Of a stretch of DNA of 6,987 bases, positions 1 to 5,471 are shown one piece after another. The notes beneath the pieces are model-generated. The model was not told the DNA's origin. It was given only the letters and a program-made list of their open reading frames with translations, and made no database searches. The position numbers and the translations under genes are program-made. Origin of the DNA: Christensenella sp. UBA4379 (GTDB lineage Bacteria; Bacillota; Clostridia; Christensenellales; Aristaeellaceae); contig DGRV01000072.1 of the NCBI GenBank assembly GCA_002391225.1, forward strand, positions 1 through 6,987. The letters run 5' to 3'. Each line of letters starts with the position of its first letter. Positions within the stretch are counted from its first letter, which is position 1.

Positions 1-533
1 CCACCTCCTGCGTGGTGCGCATCCGCAAGCGCGTGCCCATGAACATGCTCTTCGGCCCGCCCAGCAACCGGGACGACGGCGACCGGATGATGAACCTGTT
101 TTTTGCCAAGGAGGGCAAGCACATCATCTGCGGGGGCACCACCTCCTCCATCGCCGCCAAATGGCTGAACAAGCCCCTGCGCGCCTCCCTGGATTTTACC
201 GGCGATATCCCGCCCATCGCCTATCTGGAGGGTGTGGATCTGGTCACTGAAGGCGTGATCACCGTGAACCGCGTGGTGGAATACGCCAAGGATTACATCG
301 GCGAAAACAGGCGCTATGAGGAATGGAGCAGCGGCAAGGATGGCGCGTCCATGATCAGCCGGCTGCTGTTTGAGGAAGCCACCGACATCAATTTCTATGT
401 TGGCAGAGCTATCAATCCGGCACACCAGAACCCCGATCTGCCCATCAATTTCAACATCAAAATGAACCTGGTGCAGGAACTGTCGGATGCGCTGAAAAAA
501 ATGGGCAAGCGCATCAAAGTCAGCTATTTCTAA
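1..533 (+). CDS. SpoIIE/PP2C-like protein phosphatase, C-terminal part (5' end outside window)
   Basis: The reading frame is open from the window edge (first full codon at base 3) to TAA at 531-533, so only the last 176 or so residues are visible. A segment GPPSNRDDGD is followed by an EGKHIICGGTTSS block. This GPP...D/E-D-G...EGK-CGGTT arrangement is what I recognise from SpoIIE-family serine phosphatases encoded beside [FeFe] hydrogenases in Clostridia. The N-terminal metal-binding aspartates would lie upstream and cannot be checked. No membrane segment or signal peptide is visible in this part. The stop is 9 bases before the hydrogenase start, so the two genes are almost certainly co-transcribed, which suggests a regulatory or redox-linked role with the hydrogenase. 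That role is inference. The family call comes from motif memory, not from a search. Confidence 0.65.
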   Translation, partial: TSCVVRIRKRVPMNMLFGPPSNRDDGDRMMNLFFAKEGKHIICGGTTSSIAAKWLNKPLRASLDFTGDIPPIAYLEGVDLVTEGVITVNRVVEYAKDYIGENRRYEEWSSGKDGASMISRLLFEEATDINFYVGRAINPAHQNPDLPINFNIKMNLVQELSDALKKMGKRIKVSYF

Positions 534-542
534 GGAGAAACC

Positions 543-1964
543 ATGCGTAAATTCGATACCAAGGTACAATACCTGAAATACAAGGTGCTGCGGGAGGTGG
601 CACGGCAGGCCTGGAACGACACGCTGCTGGACAACATACTGGATATTCCCAAAATGATCGTGCCCGGCAAGGTGCCCACCATGCGCTGCTGCGTGTACAA
701 GGAGCGCGCCATCCTGGCAGAGCGCGTCAAGCTAGCCATGGGCGGAGGCAATAATGCCAACATCATCAACGTGATCGACATCGCCTGTGACGACTGCCCC
801 GCCGTGGGCTATCAGGTCACCGATTCCTGCCGGGGCTGTCTGGCTCACCGGTGCGAGGACGCCTGCCGCCGCGGTGCGATTTCCTTTGATCACAATCACG
901 AGGCACACATCGACAAAACCAAGTGCGTGGAGTGCGGCCAGTGCGCCAAGGTGTGTCCCTACAGCGCCATCGTTAACCGCAAGCGTCCCTGTCAGAACGC
1001 CTGCAAGATTAAGGCCATTTCCATCAACGAGGACAACGCCGCCAAAATCGACGATGAAAAGTGCATCCAGTGCGGCGCGTGCGTTTATCAGTGTCCCTTC
1101 GGCGCGATCTCAGACCGGTCCTTCATCATCAACGTGATTGATATGCTGAAAAGGAGCCAGGGCAACACCAAATACAAGGTGTACGCCCTGGTGGCGCCTG
1201 CCATCGGCAGCCAGCTGAATTATGCCAAGCTGGGCCAGGTGATTACCGGCATCAAGGAACTGGGCTTCTACACCGTGGTGGAAGTCGCTCTGGGGGCGGA
1301 TATGGTGGCCCAGGCGGAATCCAAGGAACTGACGGAAAAAGGCTTCCTGACCTCCTCCTGCTGCCCGGCCTTCGTGCGCTATGTCAAAACCGCCTTCCCG
1401 GCGCTGGTGCCTTATATCTCCCACAATCTGTCGCCCATGGGAACCATCGCCAAATATATCAAGGAACACGAAACCAATGCAAAAATCGTGTTCATCGGCC
1501 CCTGCACCGCGAAAAAAGCGGAGGTGCAGCTGGACGATGTGAAGCCCTGGGTGGACGCCGCCATTACCTTTGAGGAATTGCAGGCGCTGCTGGACAGCCG
1601 GGACATCGACATCACTACCCTGCCCGAGGACGTGCTGGACAACGCCAGCTACTTTGGCCGCATCTTCGCCCGCAGCGGCGGCCTGTCCGACGCCGTGGCA
1701 GAGGGCCTCAGGGAGCAGCACCTGGACGACTTCCAGCTGAAGGCCTGCGCCTGCGACGGCATCGAGGAATGCCGTCTGGCACTGCTGAAAAAGAGCAAAA
1801 ATGTGCTGGATGCCAACTTCATCGAGGGTATGGCCTGCGTGAACGGCTGCATCGGCGGCGCAGGCAACCTGACCCACGGCGAAAAGAACAAGGCCGCCGT
1901 GGACAGCTATGGCCGGGAAGCCCTCGAAAAGACCATCCTGGATGCCATCGCGCCCCTTCAATAA
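543..1964 (+). CDS. Monomeric [FeFe] hydrogenase, group B type, with N-terminal ferredoxin-like domains
   Basis: This 473-residue cytoplasmic iron-sulfur enzyme is predicted to interconvert protons plus electrons and H2, probably with ferredoxin as partner. The N-terminal part is cysteine-rich: C82/C85, C96-C99-C104-C108, C128-C131-C134-C138, C150/C154 and C174-C177-C180-C184, enough for three or four [4Fe-4S] clusters. The H-cluster domain follows, with all three signature loops: TSSCCPAF (C273, C274), FIGPCTAKK (C321) and EGMACVNGC (C432, C436). By analogy with clostridial CpI, C274, C321, C432 and C436 bind the cluster and C273 relays protons. TSCCPAF in place of TSCCPxW, and the short length, fit group B rather than bifurcating group A. 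Start choice: AAGGAGA at 532-538 sits just before ATG 543. The upstream phosphatase gene is 9 bases away. HydE/F/G maturases are not in the window. No clear T-tract terminator follows. Confidence 0.93.
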   Translation: MRKFDTKVQYLKYKVLREVARQAWNDTLLDNILDIPKMIVPGKVPTMRCCVYKERAILAERVKLAMGGGNNANIINVIDIACDDCPAVGYQVTDSCRGCLAHRCEDACRRGAISFDHNHEAHIDKTKCVECGQCAKVCPYSAIVNRKRPCQNACKIKAISINEDNAAKIDDEKCIQCGACVYQCPFGAISDRSFIINVIDMLKRSQGNTKYKVYALVAPAIGSQLNYAKLGQVITGIKELGFYTVVEVALGADMVAQAESKELTEKGFLTSSCCPAFVRYVKTAFPALVPYISHNLSPMGTIAKYIKEHETNAKIVFIGPCTAKKAEVQLDDVKPWVDAAITFEELQALLDSRDIDITTLPEDVLDNASYFGRIFARSGGLSDAVAEGLREQHLDDFQLKACACDGIEECRLALLKKSKNVLDANFIEGMACVNGCIGGAGNLTHGEKNKAAVDSYGREALEKTILDAIAPLQ

Positions 1965-1976
1965 TGTTGGCAACAT
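1964..1976. repeat. Hyphenated palindrome at the hydrogenase stop codon
   Basis: ATGTTG-G-CAACAT is a perfect 6-bp inverted repeat around one base. Its first base is the last base of the hydrogenase TAA. It contains TTGGCAACA, which matches the TGGCAACAA repeats about 620 bp downstream. It may be a recombinase or protein-binding site, or chance. Confidence 0.4.
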
Positions 1977-2129
1977 ATACAGGAAAAGAATATCACCACT
2001 GACTATTATTCTGTCTGAGCCATGAAGGAAGCAGCGTCATCCAGTTCGTCAAAGTTACTGTCATAGATTTGACAATCTGCATAAATGCGCACAATATAAA
2101 AACATGTGGTTTCCCCTTCTTTTGATGAC

Positions 2130-2153
2130 CCTGTGGGGATTGCTCCCCACAGG
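2130..2153. other. Perfect 9-bp GC-rich hairpin
   Basis: CCTGTGGGG pairs fully with CCCCACAGG across a 6-base loop. Neither side carries a good T-tract, so it is not a textbook intrinsic terminator, though it could act as a transcript-end stabiliser for the hydrogenase mRNA, which ends about 165 bp upstream without another obvious terminator. Confidence 0.45.
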
Positions 2154-2317
2154 ATGATGATGTCACTACCCCAGAATCATGTTACTGTTATCAGCAGAAT
2201 TGCCATGGACGACTATATATCCCGATTTTCTTTTTTGTCAACTGAAACTTCCGCGAAAGCATTGCCAATCATGTATTGTTGCACCAAAGAAATCTCGCCG
2301 CAGGTGATCGCGTTTAC

Positions 2318-2346
2318 TTGATGGAAGCCCAGAAATGTTATATAAT
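2318..2346 (+). promoter_or_regulatory. Candidate sigma-A promoter in the junction region
   Basis: TTGATG (2318-2323) is separated by exactly 17 bp from a perfect TATAAT (2341-2346). No gene on this strand follows before the strong hairpin at 2631-2665, so any transcript would be a non-coding RNA of about 320 nt. Promoter-like hexamers occur by chance in AT-rich DNA, so confidence is moderate to low. Confidence 0.35.
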
Positions 2347-2385
2347 GATTCCAGGGGAATAATCCCCGCAGTCCACAGCAAAACA

Positions 2386-2425
2386 GCCTCTTTATCACGC
2401 TGATAAAGAAATGATAAACTGAGGC
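2386..2425. repeat. Overlapping inverted and direct repeats with two alternative foldings
   Basis: TTTATCA (2391-2397) can pair with TGATAAA at 2401-2407, forming a tight hairpin with a CGC loop that extends to 9 bp. It can instead pair with a second copy, TGATAAA at 2412-2418, in which case GCCTC (2386-2390) and GAGGC (2421-2425) clamp the base. The two copies are 11 bp apart. The foldings are mutually exclusive in RNA. In DNA the same array could be a set of phased protein-binding half-sites. Confidence 0.4.
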
Positions 2426-2441
2426 CGTAGAGCATGGAGAA

Positions 2442-2456
2442 TACAGATAATCTGTA
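2442..2456. repeat. 15-bp perfect palindrome
   Basis: TACAGAT-A-ATCTGTA is a perfect 7-bp inverted repeat about a single central base, typical in size for a dimeric repressor operator. No gene or clear promoter lies immediately next to it, so its role is unknown. Confidence 0.4.
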
Positions 2457-2544
2457 GAATCAGAATCACGAGAACGAACAGGAGAAACAAAAATTAAGCT
2501 ATAAGCGTTAGTTTGCATAGAGTGGGAATAAAGGCTGGAATCCT

Positions 2545-2569
2545 GAAACCCGCGTAAAATAAGGGTTTC
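2545..2569. repeat. GAAACCC / GGGTTTC inverted repeat beside the putative integrase sites
   Basis: GAAACCC (2545-2551) and GGGTTTC (2563-2569) form a 7-bp stem with an 11-base loop. After one mismatch, CC and GG extend it. It lies 21 bp before the tandem TGGCAACAA repeats. A hairpin next to repeats of this kind is plausible as part of an attachment region, but no duplicated core was found in the window. Confidence 0.4.
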
Positions 2570-2589
2570 CGGGCGGTCAAAGTCCCGCG

Positions 2590-2609
2590 TGGCAACAATT
2601 TGGCAACAA
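2590..2609. repeat. Tandem TGGCAACAA repeats, possible integrase arm sites or attachment region
   Basis: TGGCAACAA occurs at 2590-2598 and again at 2601-2609, 11 bp apart, which is about one helical turn, on the same face of the DNA. Short direct repeats of this size and phasing next to a tyrosine-recombinase module are typical of integrase arm-binding sites or the flank of an attachment site. A related TTGGCAACA lies at 1967-1975. The assignment is inference, because I found no matching core at the far end. Confidence 0.4.
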
Positions 2610-2630
2610 AAATCCATCATTCTGAGAATG

Positions 2631-2670
2631 AGGGCTAACTGATTTTGTGAAAGTCAGTTAGCCCTGTTTT
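2631..2670. terminator. Strong hairpin terminator downstream of the XRE gene
   Basis: AGGGCTAACTGA (2631-2642) pairs perfectly with TCAGTTAGCCCT (2654-2665). The inner TTTT/AAAG can extend the stem to 16 bp with a GTG loop. On the + strand GTTTTG and a later run of five T (2679-2683) follow. On the - strand the tail is CATTCT, which is less T-rich. It lies 30 bp past the XRE stop and so probably ends that gene's transcript. It would also stop + strand transcription entering module 1. Confidence 0.7.
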
Positions 2671-2699
2671 GATGCAGATTTTTCGGAAGGATGGAGGTG

Positions 2700-3236
2700 T
2701 CATTCGTGATCATCGTCGGCGTGTTCCTGAAGTCCGGCAGCCAGGTCATCCATCAGTCTCTGGGACGGAACTTTCACCCACCGCCGGGTAGTATCGCCAT
2801 CGGGGAAATTATACCGCCACTGGTCGTAGGCTTCCCGGGTAATCTCGCCCTTCCGCAGGGCGTTGGCCGCTGCCTGCCACTCGTACAGCATCCGGTGGAG
2901 CTCTGCGGCCTGCGGATTCTCACGGAAGTTTACCCGGAGACACACATCGCCGTCAGCTTCCTCCACATGGAAGCCGTAGCGGTCCTCCAGCGTGAAAAGC
3001 GTGTGCATGAGGCCGACGTAGGAATCGATATCCGGCACCGCGATGGCGTGAGGCGAGACGCCGAATATGGACGCCATCTGTGCTGTCAGATCGGCCTTCG
3101 GATTGCGGTCCTCAGACTCATACTGCGCCATGCGCACATCGGCGGAGGAAGCCGGGAAGCCCAGCAGCTGCCCGAGATATCGCTGCGTCATCCCCAGACG
3201 CTTGCGGAAGCGGCGGATGCGTTCACCAGTGGCCAT
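2700..3236 (-). CDS. XRE-family helix-turn-helix repressor of module 1
   Basis: A 178-residue cytoplasmic DNA-binding protein. Residues 5-60 form an XRE/Cro-type helix-turn-helix: ERIRRFRKRLGMTQRYLGQLLGF, then R35-MAQYE and NPKADLTAQMASIFGVSP. The DIDSYVGLMHTLFTLEDRYGF block and the tail containing EITREAYDQWRYNFP are what I know from repressors beside integrase genes in Clostridia. It is divergent from the xis-int operon, 86 bp apart, so control of excision genes and of itself is likely. Start choice: ATG at 3236 has AAGGGAG (plus-strand 3245-3251) 8 bases upstream. A GTG ten codons further out would abut the -10 box at 3267-3272, so the shorter start is preferred. The specific target is not proven. 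Confidence 0.85.
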   Translation of the reverse strand: MATGERIRRFRKRLGMTQRYLGQLLGFPASSADVRMAQYESEDRNPKADLTAQMASIFGVSPHAIAVPDIDSYVGLMHTLFTLEDRYGFHVEEADGDVCLRVNFRENPQAAELHRMLYEWQAAANALRKGEITREAYDQWRYNFPDGDTTRRWVKVPSQRLMDDLAAGLQEHADDDHE

Positions 3237-3266
3237 TGGAAGATCTCCCTTCGTTTGGATGGTCAC

Positions 3267-3295
3267 AGTATAGCAGATAAGTTTAGTAAAATCAA
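3267..3295 (-). promoter_or_regulatory. Promoter of the XRE gene
   Basis: On the minus strand, TTGATT (3295-3290) and TATACT (3272-3267) are separated by exactly 17 bp, near consensus for sigma-A. Transcription would start near 3260 and give a short leader of about 25 nt holding the ribosome-binding site of the XRE gene. Confidence 0.7.
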
Positions 3296-3310
3296 GTTCT
3301 GTTTAGAAAC
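3281..3310. promoter_or_regulatory. Candidate operator: two GTTTAG repeats in the divergent promoter region
   Basis: GTTTAGTAAA (3281-3290) and GTTTAGAAAC (3301-3310) share GTTTAG-AA in the same orientation, spaced 20 bp (two helical turns). They bracket the -35 box of the XRE promoter and lie just upstream of the xis ribosome-binding site. This is a fitting place for the XRE protein to repress itself and xis-int. No strong + strand promoter for xis is evident; the best -10 is TAAAAT (3287-3292) without a good -35. Confidence 0.45.
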
Positions 3311-3322
3311 ATGGAGGTCAAG

Positions 3323-3529
3323 ATGAATGAACCCTTTCTCACAGTGACGGAGGCGGCGGAGCTCCTGCACATCTCCAAATCCCATGCCTACAAGGTGATC
3401 CGCCGGCTAAACCAGGAGCTGAAGACGCAGGGTGTGCTCACCATTTCCGGAAGGATCAGCCGGAACTATCTTCTGGAACGGACAGCAGCGCCGAAGCGAA
3501 AGGAGGCGGAAGGCAATGGCAGTGTATAA
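3323..3529 (+). CDS. Excisionase-like small winged-helix protein, module 1
   Basis: A 68-residue DNA-binding protein. Residues 5-29 (FLTVTEAAELLHISKSHAYKVIRRL) are a MerR/Xis-type helix-turn-helix, and residues 37-51 (GVLTISGRISRNYLL) form the wing. The tail is basic (KRKEAEG). Such proteins bend attachment-site DNA and steer the recombinase toward excision. Its position directly before, and overlapping, the integrase gene supports that role. Start choice: the open frame allows ATG at 3311, but that ATG overlaps the GGAGG (3313-3317) that serves the second ATG at 3323. The stop overlaps the integrase start by 14 bases, implying translational coupling. The Xis role is inferred from family and position. 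Confidence 0.8.
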   Translation: MNEPFLTVTEAAELLHISKSHAYKVIRRLNQELKTQGVLTISGRISRNYLLERTAAPKRKEAEGNGSV

Positions 3530-4589
3530 GGACGAGAAATCCGGAACATGGCGGGTGATCTACCGCTATACAGACTGGACCGGCGAGCAGAAGCAGACCT
3601 CCAAGCGGGGCTTCACCACCAAGCGGGAAGCACAGGCCTGGGAGCGGGAGCAGATGAGCTCCCTCGGGAATGCACTGGACATGACCTTTGCCAGCTTTGT
3701 GGAGCACTATACGGAGGACATCAAAACCCGGCTCAAGGAGAACACCTGGAACACAAAGGATCACATCATCCGGACAAAGCTCGTTCCCTGGTTCGGGAAG
3801 CTGAAGATGAACGCCATCACACCACAGCTGGTGATGAGCTGGCAGAATGAGATGCTCCGCGCCCGGGACAAGACCGGCAATCCCTATTCCCCGGTCTACC
3901 TTCGCACCCTGCAGACCCAGCTCACCGCCATCTTCAACCACGCGGTGAAGTACTACGGCCTCCGGGAAAACCCCTGCCACAAGGCCGGGCCGCTGGGCAA
4001 GAAGAAGACAAAGGAAATGCTGTTCTGGACGAAGGAGGAATACCTGAGGTTCGCCGACGCCATGATGGATAAGCCGCGATCCTTCTATGCTTTCGAGCTC
4101 CTGTACTGGTGCGGCATGCGGGAGGGTGAGCTGCTGGCGCTGACCCCGGCGGACTTCGATCTGGAGAAAGGCACGGTGACCATCAGCAAGAGCTATCAGC
4201 GGATGCATGGCGAGGACATCATCACCAGCCCGAAGACGGAAAAGAGCAACCGCACCATCACCATGCCGGACTTCCTGACGGAGGAGATCGACGAATACCT
4301 CCGATCCCTGGGGCACATCCATCCGAACGCCCGGATCTTCACTTTCACGAAGGATTATCTCCATCACGAGATGAACCGCGGGGCAAAGCAGGCCGGCGTC
4401 AAGCGCATCCGGATCCATGATCTCAGGCACAGTGCCATCAGCCTGCTGATCGACATGGGATTCAGTGCCATCGCCATTGCGGATCGGGTGGGTCACGAGA
4501 GCATCGACATCACCTACAACTACGCCCATCTCTTCCCTTCCCAGCAGACGGAGATGGCGGCGAGGCTAAACATGGAAAGGGGAATCTGA
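3516..4589 (+). CDS. Tyrosine recombinase/integrase, module 1
   Basis: A 357-residue site-specific DNA recombinase for integration and excision. Domains: an AP2-like arm-binding N-terminus (residues 1-46, VYKDEKSGTWRVIYRYTDW), a SAM-like core-binding domain (about 57-150, with TFASFVEHY and NTWNTKDHII), then the catalytic domain. The catalytic residues can be read directly: R202 (CGMREGEL), probable K240, H301 and R304 (HDLRHS), H327 (VGHE) and nucleophile Y336 (YNYAH). All are present, so it should be active. Start choice: AGGAGG at 3501-3506 lies 9 bases before ATG 3516. The frame continues upstream (to 3432) but without a ribosome-binding site and inside xis. The next gene starts one base after the stop. 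It aligns without gaps to the second integrase in this window, at about 70% identity by my manual count. Confidence 0.95.
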   Translation: MAVYKDEKSGTWRVIYRYTDWTGEQKQTSKRGFTTKREAQAWEREQMSSLGNALDMTFASFVEHYTEDIKTRLKENTWNTKDHIIRTKLVPWFGKLKMNAITPQLVMSWQNEMLRARDKTGNPYSPVYLRTLQTQLTAIFNHAVKYYGLRENPCHKAGPLGKKKTKEMLFWTKEEYLRFADAMMDKPRSFYAFELLYWCGMREGELLALTPADFDLEKGTVTISKSYQRMHGEDIITSPKTEKSNRTITMPDFLTEEIDEYLRSLGHIHPNARIFTFTKDYLHHEMNRGAKQAGVKRIRIHDLRHSAISLLIDMGFSAIAIADRVGHESIDITYNYAHLFPSQQTEMAARLNMERGI

Positions 4590-4590
4590 T

Positions 4591-4917
4591 ATGTCGGCAA
4601 AAGTCATGGACGCACATGGACGCTGGCGCAGCGTGACTGTCGCCTTCCGGGTATCGCCGGAGGAGGACAGCCAGATCGAGGCGCTGGTCAGACTCAGCGG
4701 TCTGACCAAGCAGGATTACATCCTGAACCGTCTGCTGAACCGGGACGTGGTGGTGCAGGGGAATCCGAGGGTATACAAAGCACTGCGGGATCAGCTGGCT
4801 GCCGTGCTGGCGGAACTGCAGCGGATCGAAGCCGGGGAAAACGTCAGCGACGAACTGACTGACATCATCCGGATGATCGCCGTCATCCTGGGCGGCATGA
4901 AGGAGGAAAGGAAATGA
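4591..4917 (+). CDS. Ribbon-helix-helix protein, MobC-like
   Basis: A 108-residue small protein. Residues 13-48 (RSVTVAFRVSPEED...LSGLTKQDYILNRLL) fit a ribbon-helix-helix fold: a short beta strand, then two helices. The KQDYI-RLL pattern resembles the MobC-like relaxosome proteins annotated on clostridial mobile elements. The remainder is helical and charged. It may help relaxase nicking at oriT, or act as a regulator of the module. No relaxase lies in the window, so the mobilisation role is open. Its ATG is one base after the integrase stop, with an AAAGGGGA ribosome-binding site inside the integrase end. Its own stop overlaps the next start (ATGA at 4914-4917), so it is translated as part of the same operon. 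Confidence 0.65.
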   Translation: MSAKVMDAHGRWRSVTVAFRVSPEEDSQIEALVRLSGLTKQDYILNRLLNRDVVVQGNPRVYKALRDQLAAVLAELQRIEAGENVSDELTDIIRMIAVILGGMKEERK

Positions 4918-5264
4918 ACATCACCTATCACCAGAACGGAGACTACCTGCTGCCAGACCTGACGCTGGGTGATCAGCCGGCAGCACCGCTGACGAAGTAT
5001 GGCCGGATGCGGATGCGGTTCCTGCAGGAACACAAGCCCGGGCTTTACAGCCATCTGATCCTGTCCGGAAAGCTGTATCAGCACCTGGTGGAAACACAAG
5101 AGGCGGCACAGGCCCGGATTGACCGAATCGTCGCGGAGATGGCGAAGAGCGCCGGGGTCGACGAGAAGCTGAAGGCACGGGATCAGATGGCCTGGGTCGG
5201 CGCGATGAACGCGATCCGGCAGCAGGCGGAGGAGACTGTGCTGGAAGAATTGATCTATAATTGA
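4914..5264 (+). CDS. tnpV: TnpV-family transposon-encoded protein
   Basis: A 116-residue protein. The YGRMRMRFLQEHKPGLYSHLILSGKLYQHL segment and the end block MAKSAGVDEKLKARDQMAWVGAMNAIRQQAEE, ending in LIYN, are what I recognise from the TnpV family, first named on the mobilisable transposon Tn4451 of Clostridium perfringens. Its molecular function is not firmly known. It is carried by many clostridial elements and has been suggested to act as an accessory to excision or transfer. The N-terminus (ITYHQNGDYLLPDL) is typical of the family as I know it, and the length fits. Ribosome-binding site GGAAAGG lies just before ATG 4914. The 4-base overlap with the preceding gene and the terminator just after it make it the last gene of module 1. 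Confidence 0.8.
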   Translation: MNITYHQNGDYLLPDLTLGDQPAAPLTKYGRMRMRFLQEHKPGLYSHLILSGKLYQHLVETQEAAQARIDRIVAEMAKSAGVDEKLKARDQMAWVGAMNAIRQQAEETVLEELIYN

Positions 5265-5271
5265 CGAAGTG

Positions 5272-5306
5272 CCCCGTGGCTACGATGTGGTCACGGGGTT
5301 TTTCTA
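5272..5306 (+). terminator. Intrinsic terminator closing module 1
   Basis: CCCCGTG pairs with CACGGGG, and the stem continues inward with GCTAC/GTGGT (two G-T wobbles) to 12 bp around a GAT loop (5272-5283 with 5287-5298). TTTTTCT follows at once. It sits 7 bases after the tnpV stop and separates module 1 from the promoter of module 2. Confidence 0.9.
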
Positions 5307-5311
5307 TTCCC

Positions 5312-5341
5312 AAAATCGCTACAAAGCATCAGAAAATCGCT
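5312..5341. repeat. AAAATCGCT direct repeats between the two modules
   Basis: AAAATCGCT occurs at 5312-5320 and 5333-5341, 21 bp apart (two helical turns). They lie in the gap between the module 1 terminator and the module 2 promoter, where an element boundary would be expected. They could be recombinase-binding sites. Nine-base repeats in AT-rich DNA may also be chance. Confidence 0.35.
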
Positions 5342-5389
5342 GTCCAGTACGGGTCATCCACCCGAGGCGATGGCTCCTTTGGAGAGTAC

Positions 5390-5418
5390 TTGACAAAAGC
5401 AATAATGCTTAGTATAAT
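5390..5418 (+). promoter_or_regulatory. Perfect consensus promoter of module 2
   Basis: TTGACA (5390-5395), a 17-bp spacer and TATAAT (5413-5418) match the sigma-A consensus at every hexamer position. The start point should be near 5425, giving a leader of about 138 nt before the second xis. Such a strong promoter would need tight repression, which the two operators on it can supply. Confidence 0.88.
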
Positions 5419-5438
5419 CAAGATAAGCAATAATGCTT
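5397..5438. promoter_or_regulatory. Paired identical palindromic operators over the module 2 promoter
   Basis: AAGCAATAATGCTT (arms AAGCA/TGCTT) occurs at 5397-5410, filling the spacer between -35 and -10, and again at 5425-5438, on the expected transcription start. Centres are 28 bp apart. A dimeric repressor on either copy would block RNA polymerase. The motif is absent from module 1's control region, so the local XRE protein is probably not the repressor. Confidence 0.75.
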
Positions 5439-5462
5439 AACTTTGAAAACGAGGTGACCCAC

Positions 5463-5471
5463 ATGACGTAG
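5463..5471 (+). other. Possible two-codon minimal ORF in the module 2 leader
   Basis: ATG-ACG-TAG follows GAGGTGA (5451-5457) at a 5-base gap, a good ribosome-binding arrangement. Start-stop minigenes in leaders can trap ribosomes and tune downstream expression. The occurrence could also be coincidental. Confidence 0.3.

Larger units (their letters stand above)
1965..2699. other. Gene-poor, AT-richer junction region
   Basis: No convincing gene lies here. The longest open frames (a 135-codon frame on -, a 71-codon frame on +) lack ribosome-binding sites and recognisable domains. The base composition is clearly more AT-rich than the genes on either side. The stretch holds a 13-bp hyphenated palindrome at the hydrogenase stop (1964-1976), a perfect TTGACA at 2069-2074 with only poor -10 partners (CAATAT at 17 bp or TATAAA at 20 bp), a 9-bp hairpin (2130-2153), a better promoter (2318-2346), several palindromes between 2354 and 2456, a hairpin (2545-2569), tandem TGGCAACAA repeats (2590-2609) and a terminator-like hairpin (2631-2670). 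I read it as the border between chromosome and mobile DNA; that is inference. Confidence 0.6.

Noticed and set aside
1110..1976. 288-codon open frame on - strand opposite the hydrogenase
   Set aside because: Antisense shadow of a GC-rich gene; low-complexity Ala/Gly/Val product with no domain, while the + strand has complete H-cluster motifs.
2069..2100. Promoter with perfect TTGACA -35
   Set aside because: The only good -10 (TATAAA) is 20 bp away; at 17 bp the hexamer is CAATAT, a poor match. Mentioned only in the junction entry.
2106..2321. 71-codon + strand frame starting at GTG
   Set aside because: No ribosome-binding site, crosses the hairpin at 2130-2153, no family resemblance.
2541..2595. 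Possible tRNA 3' end next to the putative attachment site
   Set aside because: GGTTT and CCC segments suggested a T-arm, but no 5-bp T stem with a 7-base TTC loop or acceptor partner can be drawn.
2213..2620. 135-codon - strand frame in the junction region
   Set aside because: No ribosome-binding site or recognisable domain; it covers palindromes and putative recombination repeats; cysteine-rich composition looks like translated non-coding DNA.
2691..3326. 211-codon + strand frame across the XRE gene
   Set aside because: The - strand frame has a clear XRE helix-turn-helix, a ribosome-binding site and a promoter; the + frame has none and would run into xis.
3456..4529. 357-codon open frame on - strand opposite integrase 1
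   Set aside because: Antisense shadow; the same mirror frame appears opposite integrase 2 (6069-6797) because codon usage is shared. The + strand holds the catalytic residues.
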